DNA of 31,161 nt. Origin: DATBMY01 sp036554605 (GTDB lineage Bacteria; Acidobacteriota; Blastocatellia; UBA7656). The notes below the pieces were generated by a model. That model was not told the origin of the DNA. It worked only from the letters and a program-made list of their open reading frames with translations, and ran no database searches. The DNA lies in NCBI GenBank assembly GCA_036554605.1, contig DATBMY010000046.1:1-31161 (forward strand). The letters run 5' to 3'. Shown in pieces: positions 10,295-17,269 of this stretch. The position numbers were made by a program, and so were the translations under genes. How positions within the stretch are numbered: position 1 is the first letter of the stretch; each line of letters begins with the position of its first letter.

Positions 10295-10393
10295 ACAATC
10301 CGACTAATTATGGAACAACGGCGATGCGGAATTCCAGATCGACTATGATCTTAACGTCATCGCCCGCGATCCGCTACGCCTCCACACCGCGTA

Positions 10394-10855
10394 TTATGAG
10401 GCGGCAAGGGCTTTCAGATGATGCTCGCAGATAGCTTTGAACGTGTTCACCACATCATCATAGCCAAGCTCTTTATTGCCCTTCTGCGCCTGCAGCGCTA
10501 CGTCGTTTAACGAGAGGATTCCCTTGAGCGATCCGTCATCGTCGACTACGGGCAATCGCCTTATCTTCTCTTTGCGCATGGTCTTTAACGCGGTGTGAAT
10601 GTCGTCATCCGGCGAACAGGCGAAAAGCTGTCCCGTAAAGACTTCGTCAACTCGAATCTCTTGCGCCGGACGTCCTCTCGCCCCCACGGCTATAGCGATG
10701 TCCCGGTCGGTAATCACGCCAATAGGTGTCTTGCCATCGACGACTACCGGCAGCACCCCGCAGTCACCTTCCCACATCAGGGATATCGCCGTGGAGAGGT
10801 TCGTATCAGGAAAGCACGCCTTGACGTTTTCGGTCATTATCTCCTGTACCTTCAT
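10394..10855 (-). CDS. Two-CBS-domain protein (Hrp1-like)
   Basis: A 153-residue soluble protein consisting almost entirely of a CBS pair: CBS1 about 1-58 (MKVQEIMTENVKACFPDTNL to GVITDRDIAIAVG) and CBS2 about 68-125 (VDEVFTGQLFACSPDDDIHTAL to GILSLNDVALQA), with a short helical tail. CBS pairs bind adenosyl ligands and act as energy or redox sensors; stand-alone ones like this have no catalytic domain. The ATG at 10855 is chosen because AAGGAG lies 7 bases upstream; the open frame runs 16 codons further but would overlap the preceding gene. Only 31 bases separate it from the thiamine-binding protein gene, so the two are probably co-transcribed, and a strong terminator follows. Ligand and target are not visible. 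Confidence 0.92.
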   Translation of the reverse strand: MKVQEIMTENVKACFPDTNLSTAISLMWEGDCGVLPVVVDGKTPIGVITDRDIAIAVGARGRPAQEIRVDEVFTGQLFACSPDDDIHTALKTMRKEKIRRLPVVDDDGSLKGILSLNDVALQAQKGNKELGYDDVVNTFKAICEHHLKALAAS

Positions 10856-10886
10856 GTTGCCACTCCTTCCCTTAGCCGGGTAATGG

Positions 10887-11192
10887 CTAATGTTTAAGCT
10901 CACGACCCGCCGCGCGCTCTACGGACGCGATATTCTCATTGAGCTTATCGGTTGCTCCCTCTTCGTCCTCGATGCGCAGGGTGGTCATTACGTGAGTAGA
11001 TAGTTTTCTGGCCTGGTCGTGGCACCGCTTGACAATATCGATCACCTCGTCCCAGTCGCCTTCCAGGCATGTGCCCGAAGGGGTGAGCGCATAGCGGACT
11101 CCGCTCTCATCTATGATCTTCAGTATCGAAGCGAGATCCTGGCTGAGGTGTGTGCCACGACCAAGCGGGATTATGCTCAATTCCACCAGCAT
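10887..11192 (-). CDS. MTH1187/YkoF-type thiamine-binding family protein
   Basis: A 101-residue protein matching the small MTH1187 (DUF77) family: LVELSIIPLGRGTHLS at the N-terminus, the central ALTPSGTCLEGDWDEVIDIVKRCH, and a C-terminal helix. Family members form ferredoxin-like oligomers and some bind thiamine or its pyrimidine part; the cellular role is poorly known. The ATG at 11192 has AGGAG 7 bases upstream, which favours it over the 11-codon longer frame. It follows the phosphoribosyltransferase gene with an 81-base gap that contains a possible -10 (TATAGT on the minus strand) and a short dyad, so an internal promoter is possible. Thiamine binding here is by family membership only. Confidence 0.88.
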   Translation of the reverse strand: MLVELSIIPLGRGTHLSQDLASILKIIDESGVRYALTPSGTCLEGDWDEVIDIVKRCHDQARKLSTHVMTTLRIEDEEGATDKLNENIASVERAAGRELKH

Positions 11193-11273
11193 GGCCTTTC
11201 TCCTATTTGCCTTGTGTACGGGCAAGGGTCTCGGGCGATTAACTCGGAATGGCTGCCCGCTTTACTATAACTC

Positions 11274-11942
11274 TTATGAGGGCGCGGGGACAGCTGGCTC
11301 TATGGCCGCCCGCTCCAGCAGGCGCTGCACTTCTTCATCCGTTGTTTGAGGAAAGCTCTCATACCACTGACTTACCGAGACAAAACGTCTCGGCGTCATA
11401 CCGCAGATAGCCTCATCCGCTTCTCTGCTCAACTCCTCGCACGTATAGCGCGGAGCAACGGGGACGGCAACGATGAGCCGCGCCGGCTCCTGCTTTCGCA
11501 ACGCGGCCAGGGCGACACGCATCGTTGTGCCCGTGGCTATCCCGTCATCTACGAGTATGACCGTTCGGCCCCTCACTTCGGGAGCGGGCCTGTCGCCACG
11601 GTAGAGATACTCCCGCCGCTCAAGCTCCTTCTCTTCCAGTGCCGCGACCTCGTTGATCAGCTCCTCCGGTATGCGCAGGTGCCGGATCACGTCATCGTTG
11701 AGCAGGAGGGCCCGGCCGGTGGCAATAGCTCCCATGGCGAGTTCCGGCTGCCAGGGCACGCCGAGCTTGCGCACGATATAGACATCGAGCGGAGCGTTGA
11801 GCGCGCGCGCGATCTCAAAACCTACCGGCACGCCGCCTCTTGGAAGCGCAAGCACCAGCAGATCCTCGCGACCGGCGTAGCCTTTGAGCCTCTCGGCCAT
11901 AAAACGCCCGGCTTCGGTTCGATCTTTAAACTGCCTTTCCAT
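11274..11942 (-). CDS. Phosphoribosyltransferase-domain protein (COG1926-like)
   Basis: A 222-residue cytoplasmic protein with the type I phosphoribosyltransferase fold. The PRPP loop is clear at about 128-141 (VILVDDGIATGTTM), and the family's N-terminal LALPRGGVPVGFEIA and RKLGVPWQPELAMGAIA blocks are at 31-45 and 59-74. The nucleobase substrate is not known for this family, which is not one of the standard purine or pyrimidine salvage enzymes and turns up in stress and dormancy gene sets. The ATG at 11942 is preceded by GGGGAGGTGG with correct spacing; the longer frame adds only 26 Arg-rich residues encoded in the end of the DksA-like gene and is rejected. It lies 28 bases after the DksA-like gene, in an operon-like arrangement. 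Confidence 0.9.
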   Translation of the reverse strand: MERQFKDRTEAGRFMAERLKGYAGREDLLVLALPRGGVPVGFEIARALNAPLDVYIVRKLGVPWQPELAMGAIATGRALLLNDDVIRHLRIPEELINEVAALEEKELERREYLYRGDRPAPEVRGRTVILVDDGIATGTTMRVALAALRKQEPARLIVAVPVAPRYTCEELSREADEAICGMTPRRFVSVSQWYESFPQTTDEEVQRLLERAAIEPAVPAPS

Positions 11943-11970
11943 GAGTCCACCTCCCCGCCGCCGCCGGTCC

Positions 11971-12384
11971 CTAGTACGAATGGTGTGGCGGCGCTTCCGT
12001 AGCGGCCTGGCAGGTGACACATAGTAAGGCGTCGGGCTCGCGCGATAACCTCTTTCGACTAATTCGCGCGCCGCATCTAACGCAGTCGCCGTAAGCCCCC
12101 GTCCGCAATCGCTCCAGCGCGTGCTCGATCTTTAGCAGCCGCTCGCGAATCGCGGAGCGATGCCCGAACTCCATCGCCCGCAACTCTTCTTCGGCGGCCG
12201 AATCGCGGTCCTGCCAGCCCTCCTCCAATTCATCGGGATAGAGAGAACCCGCGGCCAGCTCTTCAAACAGTCTCTTCTGCTCGGACCGCAGATGCTCCTC
12301 CGCCTGCTCATGGGGCTTCGTCTTGCGCGGCGCGCCGGAAGGCCGCGCCTTGGCTTTCAGGGTTCCTTTTTCGCTTGCACACAT
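11971..12384 (-). CDS. DksA/TraR-family C4 zinc-finger protein
   Basis: A 137-residue protein: basic, probably disordered N-terminus (1-30), a predicted coiled coil (about 30-97), then the DksA-type zinc finger C101-x2-C104-x17-C122-x2-C125 and a short tail. DksA proteins insert their coiled coil into the RNA polymerase secondary channel and, with ppGpp, retune promoters in starvation. The tip region reads QDRDSA, so it does not keep the full DxxDxA of E. coli DksA; it may be a TraR/YbiI-like relative with altered activity. The ATG at 12384 has AAGGAG 7 bases upstream. The 36-codon longer frame has no such support. The phosphoribosyltransferase gene starts 28 bases after its stop, suggesting one transcript. 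Confidence 0.9.
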   Translation of the reverse strand: MCASEKGTLKAKARPSGAPRKTKPHEQAEEHLRSEQKRLFEELAAGSLYPDELEEGWQDRDSAAEEELRAMEFGHRSAIRERLLKIEHALERLRTGAYGDCVRCGARISRKRLSREPDALLCVTCQAATEAPPHHSY

Positions 12385-12532
12385 GGCCTCACTCCTTGTC
12401 CCTTGCCACGCAATAAATGTGCCCGCCTCTATCTGTTGATTTCGGCGGATGAGCGCGCAAGCAATGGGTTGAATGGCGCAGGTATGAGACATTTTCCACC
12501 CTTCGGCAACCGCCAGTCAGGGCTAGGGAGAA

Positions 12533-12558
12533 CGCGGGAAGCTTTGCGGCTCCCCGCG
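12533..12558 (-). terminator. GC-rich hairpin after the DUF5335 gene
   Basis: Ten-base arms (12549-12558 and 12533-12542) pair with a single G-U wobble around a six-base loop, 7 bases after the DUF5335 stop codon on the minus strand. The next bases are TTCTCC, so there is no full T tract. It could be a weak intrinsic terminator or an mRNA 3'-end stabiliser between DUF5335 and the DksA-like gene. Confidence 0.5.
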
Positions 12559-12565
12559 CCGCTTG

Positions 12566-12937
12566 CTATGCTACCGAGTCGACCAGCTCCGGCAGCACCG
12601 CTGAGCGAAAACTGATAATCACCGCGCCGGTCTCAGCCTCTATCTCAAGCGCCTCGTCCGCGCCTTCCTCGGTCTGTTTGAGCCAGACCTTACCCGGCGC
12701 GACGATCGTATGCGAAATATGCGAGCCCGGTTCTTTGCCCGCGATGACTATGATCCTGTCTTCGCCGCTTTCCTCAATCTCGGCGGTGATGCCTTCCAGA
12801 GCCAGATCGCTTGCTTCTACCTGATCGCCTAACTCAAGATCGAGCACTTCGATTTTGACGAGCCAGCCTCTGTGCTGCTGGCTGAAGCTATCGAAGAAAT
12901 CGATCCACTGATCGCGCGAAATCTCTTTGGTCGGCAT
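12566..12937 (-). CDS. DUF5335 family protein
   Basis: A 123-residue soluble acidic protein that matches my memory of the DUF5335 family: N-terminal EISRDQWIDFFDSFSQQHRGWLVKIEV, a central strand-rich part (GEDRIIVIAGKEPGSHISHTI), and the conserved C-terminal blocks WLKQTEEGADEALEIE and FRSAVLPELVD. No catalytic motif, signal peptide or membrane segment can be seen. The function of the family is unknown; homologues tend to be found with other small stress genes, as here between the delta-60 protein and the DksA-like regulator. ATG at 12937 preceded by a GAGGGG-type ribosome site. A REP-like repeat pair lies upstream and a hairpin downstream, so it may be transcribed on its own. Confidence 0.82.
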   Translation of the reverse strand: MPTKEISRDQWIDFFDSFSQQHRGWLVKIEVLDLELGDQVEASDLALEGITAEIEESGEDRIIVIAGKEPGSHISHTIVAPGKVWLKQTEEGADEALEIEAETGAVIISFRSAVLPELVDSVA

Positions 12938-12974
12938 AATTGCGCCCCTCTCTTCCGCGTCAAAATCGCATCAG

Positions 12975-13047
12975 GTCAGTACCTGGAGCGGTAGCGACCG
13001 GGTCCGCATGCACATCTTACCCGCCCGCTAAGGCATGCGGTACTGAC
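12975..13047. repeat. Inverted pair of 29-base REP-like elements
   Basis: Unit 1 is 12975-13003 on the plus strand, unit 2 is 13019-13047 on the minus strand, with a 15-base spacer. Aligned without gaps they agree at 21 of 29 positions: both start GTCAGTACC, share GC at positions 14-15, TAGCG at 18-22 and end CGGGT at 25-29. The arrangement resembles a BIME, two REP elements facing each other. Unit 2 abuts the stop codon of the delta-60 gene. A second possible pairing (13004-13011 with 13033-13040, CCGCATGC/GCATGCGG) competes with the outer 9-base stem. Confidence 0.75.
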
Positions 13048-14652
13048 TTATTCAACGGGCCGCGTGTAGCTGTATTCGTTCGACAACCTCCCGTCAGGGT
13101 TTCTCACCTGTAATGTGACCGTCTCGCCCCGGTCAATCTTTTTGCCTGCTTTCTTGGTGATAAGCAGCGAGGACGGGTTCAGGTCATCGTTGCCGGTCTT
13201 CTTCTGCTTTTCGCCGTTCAGCAACAGTTCCGCGTCCATGTCAAAGTTCTTGCCGTAAACGTAAAGCTTCTTGCCCCGCACTTCGGCGCCGGTGATTTCG
13301 GGAGTGACCGCGAAGGCCGTGTAGCAGGCAACCGCCATGGAGGCCTTCTCGGCATTCATCGCATAGCCGCCCGCAATAATTCTGCCGTTTGGAGCCAGGG
13401 CCGCCCCCCAGGCCCAATCGTCCTGGCCGTTGAAATCGGTGGTGCTCTTGCCGCTTATGCCGAAGGTATCATCCGGGCTGCCGTCGTCGTTGTAACGCGC
13501 CAGCGCAAAGTCCTTTCCCGACCCGAGCGTGGCATACCCGGTCGCAACGATCTTGCCGTCTGGCTGAACCGCAACCGCGCAGGCCGAATCCGATCCTCCA
13601 AGAAAATCGGTCATGATTCGACCATCAGTTCCAAACGAAGGATCAAGTATGCCATTGGAATCAAAACGGGCCAGAGCGAAGTCGCTCTGCGCGCCGTCCT
13701 GGTTGTAGCCGTATCCTCCAACCAGGATCTTGCCGCCGGGCATGAGGGCGAGCGCGTAGGCCAGGTCGTACTGGGCGGCGAAATCGATATTCACCATGCC
13801 GTCGAGGTAGTAGCCGAATGTCAGATCGAGGCTGCCATCTTTGTTATAGCGCGCGAGCCCGAAATTCCCGCTCACAAGGCCCGCGACTAAGATCTTGCCG
13901 TCTGGCTGAATTGCCATGGCGTAACCGACATCCCTGCTGCCGCTGAGAAAATCGGTATGCAGTTTTCCGCCCGCGCCAAACGTCCCGTCGGGCGTGCCGT
14001 TGGCGTTGTAGCGCGCCAGCGCGAAATCATCATTTCCATCGACCGTGTCCGTGAAGCCCGCGGCAACGATCTTGCCATCATCTTGCAGGCTCAGGGCAAA
14101 GACGTGCTCGGCCCGGCCCGCGAAATCCGTAATCACGACACCGGCATCCCCGAACGATTCGTCCAGGCTGCCATCAGGGTTGAAGCGCGCCAGCGCAAAA
14201 TCGGAGCTGGCCGTTGATGGATTATTGGCCTCGCCCGCCGCGATGATTTTACCGTCAGGTTGTATGGCAAGGGCGTAGGCGACATCCTGGCCCTGGAAGA
14301 AATCGAGACCCGTGAGCCCCTCATCTCCAAATGCGGGATCGGGAGTGCCATCCGCCAGGAGCCGGCCAACCGCGAAGTCAGCCCCCTTTTTCTTGGTCTC
14401 CATATAGCCGGCGCCGACAATCTTGCCGTCTGTCTGCAGCATTATGGCTTGAATCGAGCTGCCGCGGTCGAGGTCGGCGATTAACTTGCCCCCGTCGGCG
14501 AAACCGGGATCGAGATCCCCGTCAGCTGAGTGGACCGTGACGGGGAAGGTCCAGAATAAAAGCAGCGCCGCAACGGCAACCGCCAGAATCATACGTGCCC
14601 GTGTAGCTGATCGTCTGCCGAGGCGCGCCCACACGTCTGTTGCGCGTTTCAT
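13048..14652 (-). CDS. Exported delta-60 repeat (beta-propeller-like) protein
   Basis: A 534-residue protein with an N-terminal export signal or anchor: a basic start, then a hydrophobic stretch at about 21-38 ending near VHSADG. It is followed by seven delta-60 repeats of about 50-60 residues. Each carries a version of DGSLDxxFGxxGxxxTDF followed by ALxPDGKIVAAGY and DFALARYN, beginning around residues 45, 100, 155, 208, 260, 315 and 370. The C-terminal 80 residues (from about PEITGAEVRGKKLYVYGKNF) look like an IPT/TIG-type immunoglobulin domain. Such proteins are extracytoplasmic and of unknown function; binding or surface display is inference. ATG at 14652 has AAGGAGGT six bases upstream, a strong site. 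It is the first gene of the minus-strand series and has a 450-base upstream region. Confidence 0.88.
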   Translation of the reverse strand: MKRATDVWARLGRRSATRARMILAVAVAALLLFWTFPVTVHSADGDLDPGFADGGKLIADLDRGSSIQAIMLQTDGKIVGAGYMETKKKGADFAVGRLLADGTPDPAFGDEGLTGLDFFQGQDVAYALAIQPDGKIIAAGEANNPSTASSDFALARFNPDGSLDESFGDAGVVITDFAGRAEHVFALSLQDDGKIVAAGFTDTVDGNDDFALARYNANGTPDGTFGAGGKLHTDFLSGSRDVGYAMAIQPDGKILVAGLVSGNFGLARYNKDGSLDLTFGYYLDGMVNIDFAAQYDLAYALALMPGGKILVGGYGYNQDGAQSDFALARFDSNGILDPSFGTDGRIMTDFLGGSDSACAVAVQPDGKIVATGYATLGSGKDFALARYNDDGSPDDTFGISGKSTTDFNGQDDWAWGAALAPNGRIIAGGYAMNAEKASMAVACYTAFAVTPEITGAEVRGKKLYVYGKNFDMDAELLLNGEKQKKTGNDDLNPSSLLITKKAGKKIDRGETVTLQVRNPDGRLSNEYSYTRPVE

Positions 14653-15100
14653 TATTGCACCTCCTTTTCCTTGATCGAGCAGGGCGTGGAGACAAGGGTC
14701 AGTTACTAAAGAGCCCGATAGAAAGCCGCTTGAGAGTAAGCCCGCCGGCTTGCGGTAACGGCCTTCCTCTCCTGCTTAAGATCACACTTCCCCATCGTAA
14801 AAAGTAGTCCTTTCTCTTGTTGAAAGCTATGACCATTATCACCGCTCGCAGTGACTGGAGTCACAGCCGCCGGCCGCGAGCCGTTCGAGCGAAAAAGGTC
14901 TAATTACCTGCAACAATGCGCGAAACCGCGCATATATCTGGGTAAGTTTTCCCGATATCTTCGATCGGGCGGTCGAATGCAAACGATTTAATCCGGCACT
15001 TGCGTTGCTTCCAAAATAAGACACCCCGCATGGTCGGCGCAAAGTCTTTGCCTTCTATTGGGCGGCGTTAATCGGCCAGCCCAGCTAAAGGAGGTTAGAA
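14653..15100. other. Divergent intergenic region, no gene seen
   Basis: This region separates the delta-60 gene (minus) from the small CxxC gene (plus) and should hold both promoters; I could not pick a convincing -35/-10 pair. It is more AT-rich than its surroundings. It contains several dyads: AAGCC/GGCTT around 14738-14751, GTGAC/GTCAC at 14851-14864, a perfect ATGCGCG/CGCGCAT with four-base loop at 14916-14933, and CCCGAT/ATCGGG at 14951-14969. Small open frames inside have no ribosome site or family resemblance. A small RNA cannot be excluded. Confidence 0.6.
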
Positions 15101-15286
15101 ATGAACATCATATCCTTGCTGAGTTACCACAAGCATTACTGGGGCATCCCTCATGAGCGCGATGCTGATAAGCGACTCATCCAAACTTGCTACGAGTGCG
15201 GAGCAGAACGCGAAATCAAAGTTGATTTGCGCCCCTCCCTCATAGCAGTAGAAGTTGAGCCAGGAAACGACCTGAAGGCCGCCTGA
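15101..15286 (+). CDS. Small CxxC protein, unknown function
   Basis: A 61-residue protein with a strong ribosome site (AAAGGAGG, 6 bases before ATG). It contains HKHYWGIPHERD at about 10-21 and CYECGAEREIKVDL at about 30-43. The Cys-x2-Cys pair with nearby His residues could bind one zinc together with a partner or form a half zinc ribbon. No signal peptide or membrane segment. I recognise no named family. The clear ribosome site, own upstream region and position 44 bases before the BON/SRPBCC gene in the same direction argue that it is real and perhaps co-transcribed. Confidence 0.7.
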   Translation: MNIISLLSYHKHYWGIPHERDADKRLIQTCYECGAEREIKVDLRPSLIAVEVEPGNDLKAA

Positions 15287-15330
15287 GTTCTGCGTCAGAG
15301 CGAAGCCTTCCCGCTGGAAGGAGATAAATC

Positions 15331-16491
15331 ATGAAGAAAGCTTCCATTATCACGGGCAGCATCGGGCTGGGAGCAGGCTTGATGTATCTGTTTGATCCTG
15401 CTCGCGGCAAGCGACGCCGCGCTTTGATTCGCGACAAGGCCGCGCACGGTGTTAATAAGACCGGCGATGCGATAGGCAAGACTTCGCGCGATCTCTCGCA
15501 CCGCGCCAGAGGGGTGCTGGCCGACGCCGGCTCTCTGTTTTACCGCAAGAAATTTGACGACGAGGTGATAGTGGCTCGCGTGAGATCGAAGCTCGGCCGC
15601 CTGGTCTCGCACCCTCACGCCATAAGCGCGACCTCGGAGAACGGGAAAGTAACGCTTTCGGGCCCGATCCCGGCTGGTGAAGCCGGCAGGCTGATCAATC
15701 GCGTTTCGGCCATCGCCGGTGTGAAAGGAGTAGTAGACAATCTCGAAATCCATGACGAGACCGAGCATATTTCGGCGCTTCAAGGCGGCGAGCCGCGCAG
15801 GGGCAGGAGTTTCGCCTTCTCAAAGACCAACTGGTCGCCCACGGCGCGGCTGATCGCGGGAACGGCGGGCGGCGCGCTTGCCTTTTACGCCGTGCGCAGG
15901 CGAAAGATGCTAAGCACGCCAATCGCCGTGGCGGGGCTGAGCCTCCTCACCCGCGCGCTGACAAACATCGAGCTGCCCCGTCTTGTCGGCGTGGGCCGGA
16001 AACCGGGAATAGAGATTCACAAGATCATCAACATAGCCGCCCCGGTCGAACAGGTCTTTGAGTTCTGGAGCCGGCACGAGGATTTCCCCCGCTTCATGTC
16101 GAACGTGAAAGAGGTGCGCAAAACCGGCGAAGGGCGCTATCACTGGACGGTGGCGGGACCGGCGGGCGTATCCGTAGAGTGGGACGCCGGGATAACAAAG
16201 CTCATCCCAAACGAGTTGCTCGAATGGGAAAGCCTGGAAGGCTCGGCCATCGAGCAGAAGGGGCGTGTGCTGTTTCGGGCGCTATCGGAGGGCGAGACTT
16301 CGATAGAGATAAAGATGTCCTACAACCCGCCGGCCGGAGTATTAGGCCACCTGGTAGCGAAACTCTTTGGCGCCGACCCGAAGAGCGAAATGGATGCGGA
16401 CTTGATGCGGGTGAAGACTTATATAGAGACGGGCCGCATACCGCACGACGCGGCGAAAAAGCCCGAGGCGAGCGAGGCCGCGGCAAGTTAA
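15331..16491 (+). CDS. Membrane-anchored BON and SRPBCC (polyketide cyclase-like) fusion protein
   Basis: A 386-residue protein with three recognisable parts. The first 22 residues form a glycine-rich hydrophobic helix followed by basic FDPARGKRRRALIRDK, as in YtxH-like envelope proteins. A BON domain spans about 75-142 (DDEVIVARVRSKLGR to VKGVVDNLEI), a fold thought to contact membranes or phospholipid. After a short hydrophobic segment (about 173-215), an SRPBCC/START-like domain runs about 226-370 (IEIHKIINIAAPVEQVFEFWSRHEDFPRFM), of the COG5637 cyclase/dehydrase type, which has a ligand cavity. Ligand unknown. Start ATG has AAGGAG upstream. It ends 19 bases from the convergent patatin gene. 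The proximity of lipid genes suggests an envelope role, as inference. Confidence 0.87.
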   Translation: MKKASIITGSIGLGAGLMYLFDPARGKRRRALIRDKAAHGVNKTGDAIGKTSRDLSHRARGVLADAGSLFYRKKFDDEVIVARVRSKLGRLVSHPHAISATSENGKVTLSGPIPAGEAGRLINRVSAIAGVKGVVDNLEIHDETEHISALQGGEPRRGRSFAFSKTNWSPTARLIAGTAGGALAFYAVRRRKMLSTPIAVAGLSLLTRALTNIELPRLVGVGRKPGIEIHKIINIAAPVEQVFEFWSRHEDFPRFMSNVKEVRKTGEGRYHWTVAGPAGVSVEWDAGITKLIPNELLEWESLEGSAIEQKGRVLFRALSEGETSIEIKMSYNPPAGVLGHLVAKLFGADPKSEMDADLMRVKTYIETGRIPHDAAKKPEASEAAAS

Positions 16492-16510
16492 ATCGAGAGC
16501 CGTCTTCGTC

Positions 16511-17269
16511 TCAGGCAGCATCTCTGCCGAGCATACGCGTGAGCGACCGTCGCGCGGCGAGTTCCCCGGCGGCGATCATTTTATGAACGGCTCGCTCGCT
16601 CGGCAAGTAGCCCGCCGTCGGGATGGACGGATGGATCAGCAGATCGGCATGGCGGACAGCCTGCCGGTAATGTGAAGGGTATATGCGCTCGCCGCGCGGG
16701 TGCGTGGGATGCAGCCCCGCGGCGCGTAGAAGCGAGCTTAATTCCCAGACGTCAGAAGCGATGACCGTCTCGGCCCCGAGCTCGCGGCAGGCGATTGTCG
16801 GAAGCACGCAGGCGATGCCGCCGTCTTTGAAAAGGACGCCGTCGCGCAGGACCGGGCGGCGCACGACGCGCATAGCGCAGCTCGCGCTGATTGCCGAAGC
16901 GAGCGGTCCATCCGTAATTGTGACGGCTTGCTTCGAGGGCAGCCGGGTGACGATTGCGGCAAAGGGGAGCTTCAAGGCGTCGAACGTCTCGGGCAGATGG
17001 CGGGCGCAAAAATGCTCGAGGCGCTTGCCTATGAGCAGGCTCGGCCAGAAGACCGCGCGCGCCATATCGGCCAGCTCCGCCCAGTCCATTCCCGACGCTA
17101 GAGCCGCGCCGATCAGGCTTCCCGCGCTTGTCCCCGCAATGACGGCGGGCCGTATGCCCGCTTCCGCGAGCGCCTTTATGACGCCTATGTGCGCAAGCCC
17201 GCGCACCGAGCCGCCGCTTAAGGCCAGGCCAACGCGGCGCGAGCGAAGTTTATGAAGGGTCTCATTCAC
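16511..17269 (-). CDS. Patatin-like phospholipase (RssA-type)
   Basis: A 252-residue acyl hydrolase with all patatin landmarks: oxyanion loop GGSVRGLAHIGV (19-30), nucleophile elbow G46-T-S48-A-G50, and the catalytic Asp in KDGG (D149). The Ser48/Asp149 dyad should cleave acyl esters of phospholipids or other lipids. No signal peptide, so a cytoplasmic or membrane-associated protein is likely. The only start that keeps the first strand is GTG at 17269; it lacks a ribosome site but has TATAAT eight bases upstream, which could give a leaderless message. Its 5' end overlaps the divergent DUF374 acyltransferase by 18 bases. Hydrolase plus acyltransferase suggests acyl remodelling of envelope lipids (inference). 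Confidence 0.9.
   Translation of the reverse strand: MNETLHKLRSRRVGLALSGGSVRGLAHIGVIKALAEAGIRPAVIAGTSAGSLIGAALASGMDWAELADMARAVFWPSLLIGKRLEHFCARHLPETFDALKLPFAAIVTRLPSKQAVTITDGPLASAISASCAMRVVRRPVLRDGVLFKDGGIACVLPTIACRELGAETVIASDVWELSSLLRAAGLHPTHPRGERIYPSHYRQAVRHADLLIHPSIPTAGYLPSERAVHKMIAAGELAARRSLTRMLGRDAA

Noticed and set aside
12385..12492. 36-codon N-terminal extension of the DksA-like protein
   Set aside because: No ribosome site at its start, whereas AAGGAG precedes the ATG at 12384; the extra residues do not resemble the family.
14839..15042. 67-codon minus-strand frame in the long intergenic gap
   Set aside because: No ribosome site, unnatural composition and no match; the two dyads cut through it.
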